64,000 nt of DNA from Ailanthus altissimus (taxonomy: Eukaryota; Streptophyta; Magnoliopsida; Sapindales; Simaroubaceae): positions 7,192,001 through 7,256,000 of the forward strand of contig OX327702.1 in the NCBI GenBank assembly GCA_946807835.1. The letters are read 5' to 3'. Positions 10,871 through 23,227 of the stretch are shown here, piece after piece (position 1 is the stretch's first letter; every line of letters starts with the position of its first letter). Both the position numbers and the translations under genes were made by a program. A model generated the notes under the pieces. That model saw only the letters and a program-made list of their open reading frames with translations. It searched no databases and was not told where the DNA came from.

Positions 10871-12010
10871 ATTTTCTTTTGGCACGAGGGAAATAGATGG
10901 ATACATACTAGTGTAGCATTCACCATTGGGGTTCTAGTCACCGACGGAACAACCGCATTAGCACGAATGTTATTCTTCGCCCACTCGCAAGCCAAATTCC
11001 TTGTAAGTTGATTGATGGATCCTGGAAAGAAACATAGGGTATAGAAGTGTATTTATATTTGTTGCAATCGTTTAAAATTCCAAGAAGAAAGAAGATAGAT
11101 TCATAGCTTTGTACGAGCCGTAAAGAGAAACATGAGGAACACCTATAACCCCAGAAATAGAGGAGATAAATACGATACTTGCATTTCCTGATGCTTTTAA
11201 GAGAGGATGTGCGAGTTGGGACAGATGAAAAACAGACTCGAAATTGGTACTGCCTATAGTTGACATGTCCTCAGATGTGACATCTACTTTTTTTGGTTAA
11301 AAATACGGCGATTGTTTATCTGAAGAAAAAAGTTCACCATACTCAAAATCTGATAAATAAAACTAATTGATCGATTTTACTGGAGTGCGAGGCCCCTTTC
11401 ACATGCAAGAACACAAGGCCCCTTGATTAAAACTGACTTTGATACCATGTTAAGCTACTGTTAAACAGAAAGCTTTAAGCGAGTAGGCATGGACTTAGCA
11501 GAGGCTAGACTTACAAGGATGTTAAGCTTCCCTTAACAAATGGAGGAGACGGTCTCCATTAACTTCTCCCGCTGTTCTCGGGATGACACGTCACAAACAG
11601 ATCCGGTTACTTTGAACCCTCTGTTTGCCCACTCATGTAAACGTGCTTTAAGCTCAATTCGGTTTCGAGAACATGTGTGGATAATTGTTCCAAATCCTGC
11701 TAATTCTTCTACTATAGCATGCCTAATCATAATAAATTTCCAAGATACATGTCCAAACAAAATATGGAAAAAGTTATCTGCCGTCCCATTTAGAAGAAAA
11801 CCAGAAAAGGAAGAAGGAGAGAATTTACCCTATTCCTTTGGTCCTCCAATGATTAAAGGAGTCATTCCGTTTAGAGACCATCTTTTGTTTCTGCTACTCA
11901 ATTCTTGTTCTCCCAAGTTTTTATCCACCGTTTTAGTATTTACTGCTCTATTAATTTGGTCCTCTCTGCCAATGATAACATCATAAAATATTCTGAAGTT
12001 CAAAGTAGAG
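10870..12010 (-). pseudogene. Tropinone-reductase-like short-chain dehydrogenase pseudogene
   Basis: Four exon-like blocks are readable on the minus strand. Exon 1 (to 11829) has SSRNKRWSLNGMT and the start of the Rossmann TGGxKGIG motif, broken by a one-base deletion just before a GT donor. Exon 2 (about 11722-11515) has [20 protein letters not shown] and [20 protein letters not shown]; a stop sits in the codons before GKLNIL, and a GTAAGT donor follows. Exon 3 (about 11319-11098) has [42 protein letters not shown], and the catalytic YGSxK region damaged by a small deletion. Exon 4 (about 11005-10895) has LTRNLACEWAKNNIRANAV, TRTPMV. The C-terminal roughly 70 residues are missing. The family are NADPH-dependent reductases of alkaloid or secondary metabolism; the substrate cannot be inferred. 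Confidence 0.9.
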
Positions 12011-12321
12011 CTGCAACCCAAGATTAACATCGTTTTACATCATAGAATAAGTATCGCTTTTGAAAGAAGACTTTTCTCAAAATTATTTCTGATGCAAAAT
12101 GCCTGTGACAGGATAACTATGCTGACAATCAAATTTTAGGATTGGGATTTCTCATCATAATTACGCGAACCAGATAGTTCATCTTAACAAAAACAACTGT
12201 GAAAGATATTGAGTTGATGGAGCCACTTAACAATGTAAGTTTGTGAAGCGTCTAACACGAGAATGATGGAGCCATGACATTAATGTTCAAATAGAAGATA
12301 GAGACTAAAGTAACTGATTAT
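12011..12321. other. AT-rich spacer
   Basis: This is the region 5' of the SDR pseudogene on its strand. I cannot point to a convincing promoter and see no other gene. Confidence 0.4.
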
Positions 12322-13303
12322 TGTTGAGAAAAATCAACCTTAACACTAATCTTACATAGGCATTAATTTTTGCATTGACTCCATTATTAAGTTTTTAACG
12401 TGCACTTTAAAAGTTTTATGTGCTTTTCAAAAGACTTTGACTACAAGCATTCAAAAATTTAAAAAATCACACATAACAAAGATTAAAAAAAAACCACCAC
12501 AAGACATAAGAAATATGTAGTTCGGCAATAAATGCATACAGTCATTGCAGATTAATGACCCAGTTGTTTTAGTTAACCGTTTACAAAAAGCTACAATTAA
12601 CAAAGAACTCCTAGATCTCCTAGATAACTACAATCTCCTAAATCACTCAAATCTACTAGATTACTATTATTTTTCAAATTACTTAAATCTTTATAATAAG
12701 AGATTTATCAAGGAATACAAAGAACAGTCAGAGCTTTTCTTAAAGAATATATTATTACTCTTTTGTATACTCAACACTCAAGTAATTCCATGACACTCTC
12801 TCTAGTGCACTTAGCGCTCTAAAGCTACTTAAACTCTTTATTCTCTATTATATTTATATCTGTAATGCTTGTTTAATTCTTAGGGGTTAAAAGTATTCAT
12901 ATAGTGTTTTAAATATCCTTAGAAATTCTATATCTAGTTAAAATAAAATTTCTCACATTATAGGAGTTCAAAACCGACTTTAGGATGCAATTATACCAAA
13001 AAAATGAGTTTTCCCGAATATACAACGTTGCAACATTCAAGGTCCATCTCTAGGGCAATAATGTAACTTCGAGCTAATGTTGCAACGTTCCAAAACCGTG
13101 GCTACAATGTTAGGTTTTCTAGAATTATTAATATAACATTAAGTTTTCAACATTGTGGCGTTTAGAAGAGATCAAGTTCTTTCTTGTACTTCTGTACCTC
13201 TTCTCGCATCTGTCTTTCATTTTTTACTCTTGCTTGTCCAACTAATGTGTCATTGACTTCATCTTAACTCCTCATTGGTTTCTTACTTAAAATCAAACCC
13301 ATC
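12322..13303 (-). mobile_element. 3' LTR of an old LTR retrotransposon
   Basis: This block aligns along its full length with about 14600-15556: shared phrases include 'atgtgcttttca(a/g)aagactttg', 'ttcggcaataaatgc', 'cactctctcta' and 'tgtaatgcttgttt'. The plus-strand left end is TGTTGAGAAAAATC. Divergence between the two LTRs is high, so the insertion is old. The primer-binding site next to the other LTR shows that the element lies on the minus strand, making this the 3' LTR. Open frames inside it (for example 12545-12793) have no coding signal. Confidence 0.82.
13024..13162. repeat. Palindrome array in the 3' LTR
   Basis: AACGTTGCAACATT (13024-13037), AATGTTGCAACGTT (13076-13089) and AACATTGTGGCGTT (13149-13162) are imperfect 14-bp palindromes of the same AAYRYYGCRRYRTT form seen at 7303-7433 in a different LTR family. 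Confidence 0.7.
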
Positions 13304-14600
13304 ATTATTTTGAACCACTAAATTTTAAAAAATCACTCCTTGATTCAAAATCTCTTTCCAAAAGCTATTTAGGATCATCTCTTCCTCGACCAACGCTCAA
13401 TTACTCTGGCACTGACTCCAGTTAAGTTTTAAGCTATTTAGGATCATCTCTTCCTCGACCAACGCTCAATTACTCTGGCACTGACTCCAGTTAAGTTTTA
13501 TGCTCAGATTTAATTCTTCTAAGGTACGTGACTTCGGTGTCCAAAGATTTTGAATGTATCTCACCTATGATAGTCAATTATGATTTTCATTGTCATCTAA
13601 CACCATTATAATATTTCTTTGGTTAGATCTTTTTTCTACCATCACTACATTTACCATATATTCTCTTTCGACCCATGTTACACTAGTGAGATAATCTCTA
13701 ATGCTGCTCTTAGTTTGTATTCTCTCAACAACCTATGTTTAGTCATACACAACATCCTCATCAAGCACATAGTCTTCACTGTGCTTCTTATCCATATATC
13801 ATTTTCAATATCTTCAATATTTTCTTTTACCTTGAATAAATATCCCACTTGATCTAATACTTCTAGGAATACTAAGTTTTCAAGAGATCGGGAACAAGTC
13901 TCATACCTAGTAACTCCCTTACTTTTTCACCATACAATATTAATCTTATACTATCAATTCCCATTATTACAGAAGCCATATCTCTACTAATTTTATCACC
14001 CTTAATGGATCTATAATTAGTAAATAAAAACCTTTATAGTCTTATATGAAAAGTACACCGTAGAATCAAGTATTCATTCACTAGGTAAACGTTCTTGCAA
14101 AAGCTGTCAAGGGTTTTATAATTTTTTAGTTGTCCCTATATACTATTGCAACTTCACTTTCTATTTTTTTATTTAGATCTTTCTCTTTGGACAATCCCTT
14201 ACCAAGTGCCCTTTTTATTAGATTAACCCTTCAATTTTGATTGCTCTTCTTCCTCCATCTCTATTCTCAGTCCTTCCTCTTATAATTAATACTGTGACAC
14301 TACTAGGCTCATAATCTGTTTGCCAATTCTTTTGCACTCAATCTATCTCTTCAATTTAACTTAGATCTCAATGACATTTGCTTCTTCATTGCTAGTTATA
14401 GCTTGAGTCTCTTCAAAGGCTATCTCTAACCCTAAACTCACAAGTAAAGCCATTACATTTTCCTATTTTAGATAATTATCCTCTCTATTGAACTTCTTTA
14501 TAATTGTGAGTCACCATAATTGAATAACCTAACTCTGTAATTTGGCTTTGCAACCTATGTTCTACAATATGAACCTTAACCATAGCTCTGATACTAGCTT
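13304..14600 (-). pseudogene. Internal region with gag zinc-knuckle scrap and primer-binding site
   Basis: The minus-strand sequence next to the 5' LTR reads TAGTATCAGAGC (14585-14596), one mismatch from the initiator-methionine tRNA primer site TGGTATCAGAGC common in Copia elements. Further in, a KGHLVRDCPKRK-like piece (about 14160-14210) resembles the end of a gag CCHC zinc knuckle. No pol is present, so the element is internally deleted or non-autonomous. A perfect 69-bp tandem duplication lies at 13362-13499. Confidence 0.65.
13362..13499. repeat. Perfect 69-bp tandem duplication
   Basis: The unit at 13362-13430 is followed immediately by an identical unit at 13431-13499 (both start aagctattta and end ttaagtttt). 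No mismatch is seen, in contrast to the heavily diverged element around it. Confidence 0.93.
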
Positions 14601-15556
14601 ATTATAGAAAATCAGTCTTAGCACTTTACTATGCGACTAGCTCTTTTATTCTCTCTATTGTTAGGTTTTTATTATACACTTAAAGAACCTTATGTGCTTT
14701 TCAGAAGACTTTGCCCACAATTATCCAAAAATATAAAAGATCACACAGAATAAACATAAAGAAACAATCACCACGAGACACAAGATATACATGATTCGGC
14801 AATAAATGCCTACATCTATAGTGGATCAATGATCCAGCTTATTTTATTAATCATTCACAAAGAACTCTCAACTCTCATAGATTATTAAGATCCTCTAGAT
14901 CACTCAAATCTCCCGAATCATTTATGTCTCTCAGAACATTAGATCTTTACAATAATAGATTTGTAAAAGAATACAGTGAATAGCCAAAGCTTCCTTTAAA
15001 AGATCTATCACTACTCTCTTACATACTCAATGCCAAAGCTTCCCATGGCACTCTCTCTAACACACTCGGTGCACTAGGGCCACCTAAACTCTCTATTCTC
15101 TCTTATGTTTACATCTTTAATGCTTGTTTGATTCTAAAGGGTTACAAAGATTTATATAGTATTTTGAATGTCCCTATAAATATATTTCTATTTGGAATAA
15201 GAGTTCTCATGTTGTAGGAGTCTAAAATAAACTAGAAGATGCAATTCTACCAAAAAAATAAAGCTTTTCCAAATAGGCAACATTAAGGCTTTAAAGTTTT
15301 ATCGTTATGATAGTAATGCGACTTCCAGCCAATACTGCAGTATTCTAAAGCTATCACTACAACATTGGGCCTCTTGGAATTATCACTAAAGTATTAAGCT
15401 CACAACAATGTGGTGTTTAGACGAAATCAGGTCCTCTCTTGTACTTTCATGCCCCTCATTGCATTTGACTTTTGTTTTCGACTCTTGCTCATCCAACCAA
15501 TGTGTCTTTGACCTAATCTCAACTTACCCTTGTTTCCTACTCAAAATCAAGCTCAT
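14600..15556 (-). mobile_element. 5' LTR of the same element
   Basis: Partner of 12322-13303. Its inner edge abuts the primer-binding site at 14585-14596. A TATA-like TATATAAA is readable on the minus strand at 15151-15158. A perfect 14-bp palindrome AATACTGCAGTATT (15331-15344) occupies the position of AATGTTGCAACGTT in the other LTR. Confidence 0.8.
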
Positions 15557-16056
15557 CCTTGATGTTAAATCGCCAATTCCAATAATCATCTTTATGTATT
15601 TAAAAGAAAATTTAGGTTATACTTAGCAATTACATTTTAGCTCAAAATATTCCAACACATGAAATAGAAATTTTGTTCAGTGAATTAAATTTGCAAGAAG
15701 CCAATTATATATTATAAGCAAATTTGGAAGGCCGAACTTAATGTTAAGAAATTGTTGAATTAAATCTATACTATCTAATGGCTAATTGCCCATTTTTCAT
15801 CTATTTTTAATATTTAGATAATCCTTAAATTTTTATTTTTTAATTTATTTAATAAAAGTTATTTTGTTTAAAAAATATATATATAAATGAAAATAAAGTG
15901 ACTAAAAGACAAGCTAACTATAGAAGCTAGGTGCAGACTTACAATTTATTTTGAGATGTGTCCACAATTAAAGAAAATATTGTGAAATTAAAATTTTATT
16001 TTCCTATTGAGTTAGAGTTATGAAAAACTTCCTACAGTATTATAAGAGGTAGAAAA
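15557..16056. other. AT-rich spacer ending in a polypurine tract
   Basis: No gene is visible. The last 15 bases (ataagaggtagaaaa, about 16042-16056) look like a polypurine tract directly ahead of the Copia-type LTR at 16057, so a little of that element's internal region may survive here. Confidence 0.5.
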
Positions 16057-17571
16057 TGTTTGAGATGGTGCTTACATATCATTCCAATTTTGCATGAATA
16101 TTAAATATCTAATATTTATACAATGAACATTTCAATAAATCATTAATTAATAATATGGTACTAAGCTTGTTACTTTTTAAATATCATAGATCTGAAGGAG
16201 CTTAGATATGATCTAAAGGAGTTTAGGTCAGTGCTAAAAATTTGCATTCTAAGAGTTAAAACCTTATCTAAAATAGCACAAAGACCTGAGAAAATATTAG
16301 TAATGACATAGTAGTAAGGAGTTACAAATAATGCTAAAATATTTTATTACGCAGTATGTTCTCAAACACATCTTTCCTGATCTATAGTTATTGGCGATTC
16401 GATTAGCATACTTTTTGGATCTGTGTGTGTCTATATCTGGATTGTCTAAATGATTAGTCTTAGTAGACTATAGGGTTAATGAAAGCTCGTATAGGCATAC
16501 AGGTATTCAGTGAGGACTGGTACTAAACAGACTCATAAAAACCTTCAATAAACATCTCATAGAGCCATCAATAACAGGATTTCTCAGGTTGAGTAGTATT
16601 CGTAGTTCTTTGACATAGCGCCACACTGGGCTTGTGAGTGATCTACTATTCTTTAATTCCACGTATGTCAAAGACATTTCATGGTCTGACCTCTAGGTTG
16701 TTTTGGGTATGGTCTGATACTCATGGAGTTTAATGTGCATAGATAAAATCAATTAGCTCATATAGGTGAGTTGTATATCATGATGCTCAAGATTTTATTT
16801 CAAGATGTCTCATAGCCATAAGTAGAAGACCCAAAAAAATATTTTTCGTAGGGTTAAACAATAATCGCAAATAAAAAATATTATAAAAGAGTTTGCAGAT
16901 ATTGTTTAAGGAAATAAAAATTTGGAGATAAGTTTACGATTTAGCATATAGAGATTTGATAGTAGTGATCTATATCTGTGCTCTTCTGAGATATATGTGA
17001 TATAAGGATTATACATATATGGTTAACCGCAACTTGTATGATTCAGTGTGTCATTCTGTAATATCTATAATGTATATGTGAGGCATCATTCACGAACTTA
17101 CAAAAGCGCTCTGTAAGACAAAAGGGTGTGAACCTAGACTCACAATATGATGTGTACTAGTTGAGCACTAGGTCAGTAGACCGAATGGAACAGATCGATC
17201 TGAAAAAAAGAATTAGAAAGTAAGATTTGTTTCAAGATCTCTCGAGAAACATACATCTCAAGGTTTCAATGTTAAATTAATATTTTATTAGTTAAAGTGC
17301 TTAGCTATTGAAAAGTTAATAGATGGCATCTACGTATGGCCATTTGTGTGACAAATGACATCATACATGAAAAATGATGGGACAAATGTTACCTATACAA
17401 ATGGTTTGCATGGATTATGCGTGATACTGGTTAAACGTGCAGAGAGTGAAAGAATAACAAAATGAAAGTGTTTTCATTTTGTGAGTTAATGCAATTCGGC
17501 CAAGTGTAAAAAAAGTTTAAAAGTTTTGCACTTTAGCCGTAATTTAATTTTTAGCCAATTAAGAGAGAATA
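16057..17571 (+). mobile_element. Copia-type LTR, plus orientation, 3' truncated
   Basis: It starts TGTTTGAGATGGTGCTTAC and corresponds, in reverse complement, to the LTRs at 28022-30060, 36494-38518, 38670-39436 and 54129-56224. Shared blocks include 'gaaggag(c/t)ttaga', 'tgaatacc/ctgtatgcctat', the 'gacatttcatggtctgac' block and the 'gagtagtat' block. A polypurine tract precedes it, so it is probably a 3' LTR whose internal region is gone. It stops about 0.5 kb short of full family length, next to the putative Gypsy LTR. Confidence 0.75.
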
Positions 17572-19640
17572 AGTGAAACACCCTACCCTACAGTTTCTTT
17601 ATAAACTTTAGGGTGAATCTCAACTGATGACTTATTGACATTATTATAGTCTCTATAGTAGAAATTTTACAGAAATTTTGATAAAATTTTCCTAAATTTT
17701 CAGACATTCTTAAACTTGTGACTTAAAAGTATAATACTTCTATAAACTTAATACAAGCGACCATACTTTTAAACTTCTCATTTTTCATTAACAATTCACA
17801 ACCATCAACATCAAATGAAAAATATATTTATAACTTATTCATCAATATATTCTAAGTATCTAGGATGATGTTAGTGACATTATGGCATTAAGCATCTGAA
17901 ATAGCATAATACAAATCCAAATCCAAAAGTCTAATGTAATAAATTCCTATAGACCAAAATGACAAAAAAGGTCCATAAGCCCCGTATGGCTAACACAATA
18001 ACCTAGAGCACCACCACATAACCTACTTCAACTAGTCATTAAGCTAGGGGAGTTTATAATCTCCTGCGATGGTGAGTTTTCACAAACTAGTGAGTGAAAT
18101 AATTTAAATAAATATGTAACATAATAGAGATAATAGAATAATTATAATTATAATAAAAATAAACTTTTACATTGTAGATACCATTCTTAACATATAAGAT
18201 ATAAAAATTCTAAAATCTTATGAGAAACATCAATTTATTTGTTCATGCTAAATATGAAATGTTAAAAATCTAAAAACGATCTCGTAAAATCTTTCATAAA
18301 TTGGTTCATGCATAAATTCACGTCATAAAAATTAAATATTTTTCTAAAATCTTACACTAAATTAGTACTCAAGATGGAAACATCATCATACCCAAAATTT
18401 TCATTAGGCAAAGCATTAGATGTACTCATCTCCTATCTTATCTCATATCCTTATCATACGTATGTGTAGAGAAAACTAAATTCTAAATAGCAGAGCACCC
18501 ATACACACGACTCAAAACCTATGTGTGTCCACTTTTGTTTATGAAATTATAAACTAATAGAACCTTATCTCATACTTTATACTTTAAATTCATAAATAAT
18601 TTAATCATATTTATATCAATATAGATTATTTATAATGTCACTTACAAATATTTGAGGAGTTAAATCATAATATGAGTGAGTTTTTCATAACTTAAAATAA
18701 ATACTTAAATTAAATATGTCAAAGAAATTTAATTAATTACGTAAAACAAATAATTTAACTAAAAATTATATATTCATCATGTTTTATGGATTTTATAAAA
18801 TGATGTATAATAAATGAAATCTTTAATATGAGAAATAAACTATATATGTACATATATAATATAAATCCCACTCACAAATAGTATTGACGCTAATAAAAAA
18901 TACGCTATTGACACACATCACATTAGAAACTCTCCTAAATAAGACAAAGCACATAATTATTTATCGAAATGGAAACTAGTACCCGAATTGATATTCCTAG
19001 ATAAAAATCTATTAAACAAATTGGTAACACATCAAGTTATACAATTACCAACTGGTGGAATTGATGCAAACTTTATAGTTTAGGGTCCAAATTGTTCCGT
19101 CTATCTCCTAAAGGTCTGAAAATAAAGAACAATAATAGATTAGACTAATTATACAATTAAATTTAAATTTAGCCCCAAATCAAAGGGTTATAATTTTTCA
19201 AAACCCAAATCTCTCTCTCTTTTTTATGAAATCCAACAACCCCAACAATGTATATATAAGTAAATATTTTAATTTGAATGATTATCTTACTCCCAAAAAC
19301 TCTAACACTCTCTTAAACTAAATTTCTCTTTCTAAAACTTTGAACACCTATATTTCTCTTTAATAGGCTAAAAACCCAACACTATAGAGTTTTAAATTAT
19401 TCTTAAAATATTACCTACAACATAATATCTCAAAAGTTTTCATAAAAAGAGAATTTATCATGGAATTTATCATGGATTTTCTTATTCCTTATTCTCCTTC
19501 TCTCTTTAGGCAATGAGCTCTTCTTCTCTTCTTTTGTTTTCTTTATTTCATTTTCTTTTGCCAAATTTAAATTAAAGAAGTCTTAATGGGCTTGGGGGAG
19601 AAAGTGGGCATTAATTGTTTTTTTTTTTGGTTTTAAAAGG
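17572..19640 (-). mobile_element. Probable 3' LTR of the Gypsy remnant
   Basis: The plus strand starts TGAAACACCCTACCC at 17572. In the sense of the pol fragment to its right this is an LTR ending GGGTAGGGTGTTTCA, resembling the GGGTGTTACA-type ends of chromovirus LTRs. The block is AT-rich, contains no ORF, and has a TATA-like run on the minus strand near 19250. The outer limit near 19640 is a guess. Confidence 0.5.
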
Positions 19641-19644
19641 CGCC

Positions 19645-21130
19645 TTATTTCAATCATTCTCCCTTATAAAACTTTTGTCCTCGAAATTTAAAGTACCTAA
19701 GGAAAAAAAAAGATATGAATATTGTCCTTGCCTTAAGTCCTCGCTCTTCCTTTGCATAATATTTCCATATAACTTCACTAAGAATATGGTTTTTAGAACA
19801 GATAGTTGTTGCTTCCTTTCTAATATCTCTACCGATACTTTCTCCTTAGTCAAATCTACCCTCAATTTAACAAGTTGTTGTTCTAACACGTGTCTTAGGT
19901 CATACATGTACTTTTGGAGCATTGAGACATGAAATACATTATGAAATTCTCAATAGCTCCGATGGTAAAACTAAGCGATAGGCAAATGTTCCAACATGCT
20001 CTATGATCTCATACTGACCAATGTATTGTGGGCTTAGCTTATTGCGCTTCCCAAAGCTAATAACACCCTTCCAATGACATTCATAAAAAACACTCGGTCT
20101 CCAACATTAAACTCAAGATTTCTTATGTGCTTGTTAGTATAACTCTTTTGTCTATCATGAGCTAATTTAATCTTCTCCCGTATAATTTGTATCTTCTCAT
20201 TAGAATCCTACACTAATTATGCACCTAATAATCTCCTTCTGCCCACTTTATCCCAACAGACTGGATTTCTACCTTTCCTACCTATAAAGCTTCATATGTT
20301 GCCACTTGAATATTACCTTGATAACTGTTACTATAGACAAACTAAGCACGAATAAATAAATTTAGAAAATCTCTCTTCATACCTTGCCACCAATAATGAT
20401 CTCTCAAGGTACGATACATTTTTGTACTACTCGAATGCATGGCATAAACTGAACATAAGCTTCTTCCATGAATTTCTTTTTTAAATCTTCTACATGGGAT
20501 AGACAAAGTCTACTACCTATAGTTATGGTCCAACTAGCTCTCATCATAATGTCACTAACTCTTTATTACATTTCTCAGACTTTATCAATTATGGTAGGCA
20601 TGACCTGAAAGTTAGCTATTAATGCTTTAAAATCACAATTTGATAACTCAACTTCTAGGGATCTCAACTTAATTAATAAAAGCATCTATATCACTCTCAA
20701 ATAAGTTATAGAACTATAGGATTCCCTGATAAGTACATCATCTACCATGTTTATCTTGCCTAGGTGGTAATCAATGGTACATTCATAATATTTGATCAAC
20801 ACAATTCATCTTCTCTATTTTAAGTTCAAATCCTTTTAGGTAGATGGGTACTTAACATTCTTGTGGTCAATGAAAATCAAACAAGTCACTCTATATAAGT
20901 AATTCCTCTTTGTCTTAAGTGCAAATACTACTACTGCATACTTTAAATCATGTGTTGGATCGTATAGCTCATGCTTCTTAAGTTACCTAGAAGTATAGGT
21001 CACTATCTTGCTATGTTGCATCGACACACAACCTAACCCTTATCTAAAGGCATTGCTATATACCACAAACTCCTCAATTGATATCACATGGCCTAAGAAT
21101 ATAACTCTGTATAATATCAAGATTAAAATA
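19645..21130 (-). pseudogene. Ty3/Gypsy pol fragment (RNase H, integrase zinc region, C-terminal region)
   Basis: On the minus strand the order is RNase H-like sequence (about 21100-20700, including a 'PPRQDKHGR' relic of the ...YHPGKANVVADALSR end), then an integrase zinc-region signature with STKMYRTLRDHYWWQGMKRD (about 20440-20385), then an 'NSYQGNIQVATYEAL' piece (about 20310), and a C-terminal part with HNVFHVSMLQKY (19945-19910) and KTIFLVKLYGN. The integrase catalytic core between the zinc region and the NSYQ piece is missing. Stops are frequent. The C-terminal domain is typical of plant chromovirus/Gypsy polyproteins. Confidence 0.85.
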
Positions 21131-22240
21131 TTTTCTTAATTATGTTGACTACAATAATATCAAATCAAGTCTTGCATAAAACATTATTTAGAATTATTCT
21201 AATAGTGAGTTAGATATCCATTATAAATAAACCCTATTTATGTAAAAGATATCTAGACGATAAAGATATTAACAAATCTAACTATAAATAACCATAAGGT
21301 AAACCTAATATAGAAACGCTCATCTCTATCTATATACGTTGTTTGATTAATTGAAGATGGTGAAAAGGTCGTTGGTGAGACCACAGATCTGTCGGGAGGA
21401 GATGTTAGAGCAGATGGAGTAGTCATGCCCACAGAGGACAAGGTGGCCGCCGATGTTGTACCTGAGAAGGCTGTTGTTACTTCAGAAAAAGGCGTTGGTG
21501 AGGTTAGCCCAGAGGAAGTTGCTTTAGTTGTTGAAGAGAAGAAGGAAGATGCAAGTAACCCTGGGTTCCAGTTAGAGTTTTTCTTCCTTATCCCTCCCCT
21601 TTCTTCTTTTCTAGCATAAAGTCTTACACTCGGAGGTTTGCTTCCATGGTCTAGCCTACGTCTTGTTGTTGGGAAGCCAGTTTCCATCGAGCATCGCTTG
21701 TTGACTTCATATCTTAGATTCAGCCCCAATAAAATCAAAAGGCGCTGGGAGACTACTATTTCATTATAGAGTACTTGTTTTTTGCTTTTATCACTTTCTT
21801 GCCTTCGCCAGGTAGGGTTCCGAGCTTGGATAGAGGCTTTTTGAGGATTATCGGTATTTTCATTTTTGTTTTGATTCCCTTGTCATCTATTCCCCTTTCT
21901 ACGGTGTGTCTTTCTCATTGTTTAACCCTGTATCCGGTTCGAAAGTACATCATCATGCTTTAACTACCATCCTATACCCATGACTCGTGATAGTAGGAAA
22001 GACTTTGCATATATAATGGTCAGCTTCTACGATGATAGATAGGGGTCAGGTTTGTTTGGCATCTATGCCCCCTGCCCTCTAAACAGTATTTGAGTCTTTC
22101 AGCTCGTACTGCTCACACTGCTAGATCTTTACGGCACCTCCTCCATCATAATGTGAGCCGGGAGCTGCTCCAAATCAAAAAAGGCCTACTTTAAAATTCG
22201 TTTTCAACACCACAAAAAAAGTAAACTATGGTTGCCCACT
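21131..22240 (+). other. Unassigned region with an acidic, coding-like stretch
   Basis: From about 21345 to 21619 the plus strand has an open frame rich in V, A, E and D (for example VAADVVPEKAVVTSEKGVG), with higher GC than its neighbours; the only methionine is at 21425. I recognise no family. It could be a scrap of an exon or of a retroelement gag. The 161-codon S/T/P-rich frame on the opposite strand is best read as its shadow. The rest, to 22240, holds nothing I can name. Confidence 0.35.
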
Positions 22241-22609
22241 GATCTGATCATAAGTGAAATCCAAATATAAATTTTTTTTTTTTACCCAAGTCAAATATTT
22301 TAAATTTTGTTAACCAAATATATATTACATTGACTATTTATCCTTATTGTAATTTTAATAATTTTTTCTTATTTAATAATTTTTTTCTTTTTTCTTTTTT
22401 ATAAATTAATTAAAAATATAAAAGTTTAATTAATTAATTATGAAAAACATTATTTATAATAAGAATAATAGTTTTAAAAAAATAATATAATTAAATAATA
22501 TAAATTATTTAATTAATTAACTTATTGTTTTTTTATAAATGAATTTAAAAAATTAATTTAAAAAAAGTGAAAAAGAAAAATTTTAAAATTAAAAAAAATT
22601 AAAAGAAAA

Positions 22610-22885
22610 AAAACTTGCTTGGCATGCCTTGGCACGTGCCCAGGCATACGTGCACAGCAAGCTTTGATTTTTCTTTTTAATAAACAAATTTAAAAAGTAA
22701 AATTTTTATTTAAAATAAATAGTAATATATAAATTAAAAATATTTATAAATTAATTAAAACAAATTAAAAAAAAGCAAAGCGTTGAGCGCATGCATTGGG
22801 CGTGCGCCTAAGGCATGCGTCCAACAAGACTTTGCTTTGGGCGCATGCATGAGGCGCGCATCCGACGCATGCGCCTGCAAGCTTT
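22610..22885. repeat. GC-rich GCATGC-type subterminal modules, left side
   Basis: Two islands (about 22615-22665 and 22775-22880) in extremely AT-rich DNA consist of alternating purine-pyrimidine hexamers such as GCATGC, CATGCG and GTGCGC in direct and inverted copies. A related cluster lies at 23228-23390. The right end of the MULE has a matching island at 40975-41085. Confidence 0.6.
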
Positions 22886-23227
22886 TAATTTTATTTTATT
22901 TAAATATATAATATATTAAACCAAATATACTATTTTCTCTTATTTTACCCCTCACAAAATATCATCCTCCTCTTAAAAATTCCTCGTCTTAAAAGTTTTC
23001 TCTCTCGCAAACCCACCTCTCTTAGAAGAGATCTTAGATCTGTTGCCAATATTAAAATATTTCTTAGATGCGACGATATTTTGAAGATTTAGAAGAATAG
23101 CTGAAGTTGAAAACTAGTAAGTTTATTTTAATTATTTGTAATTAGTAGTAATGTTTATATTTATATTGAAAATGAGTGTAATAGATAAGAAATGTAATAG
23201 ACTCAATTATCATCTTTAAACTTCATC

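Noticed and set aside
11400..11460. A 'tttgataccatg' phrase resembling a reverse-complement primer-binding site, in intron 2 of the SDR pseudogene
   Set aside because: No LTR or internal retroelement sequence can be recognised beside it, so a retroelement insertion is not supported.
12545..12793. 82-codon plus-strand frame, Leu/Asn/Tyr-rich
   Set aside because: It falls inside an LTR; the partner LTR does not keep the frame.
21253..21738. 161-codon minus-strand open frame rich in Ser, Thr and Pro
   Set aside because: It overlaps the plus-strand acidic frame antisense; the S/T/P bias is what the complement of V/A/E/G-rich codons gives. No domain, no promoter.
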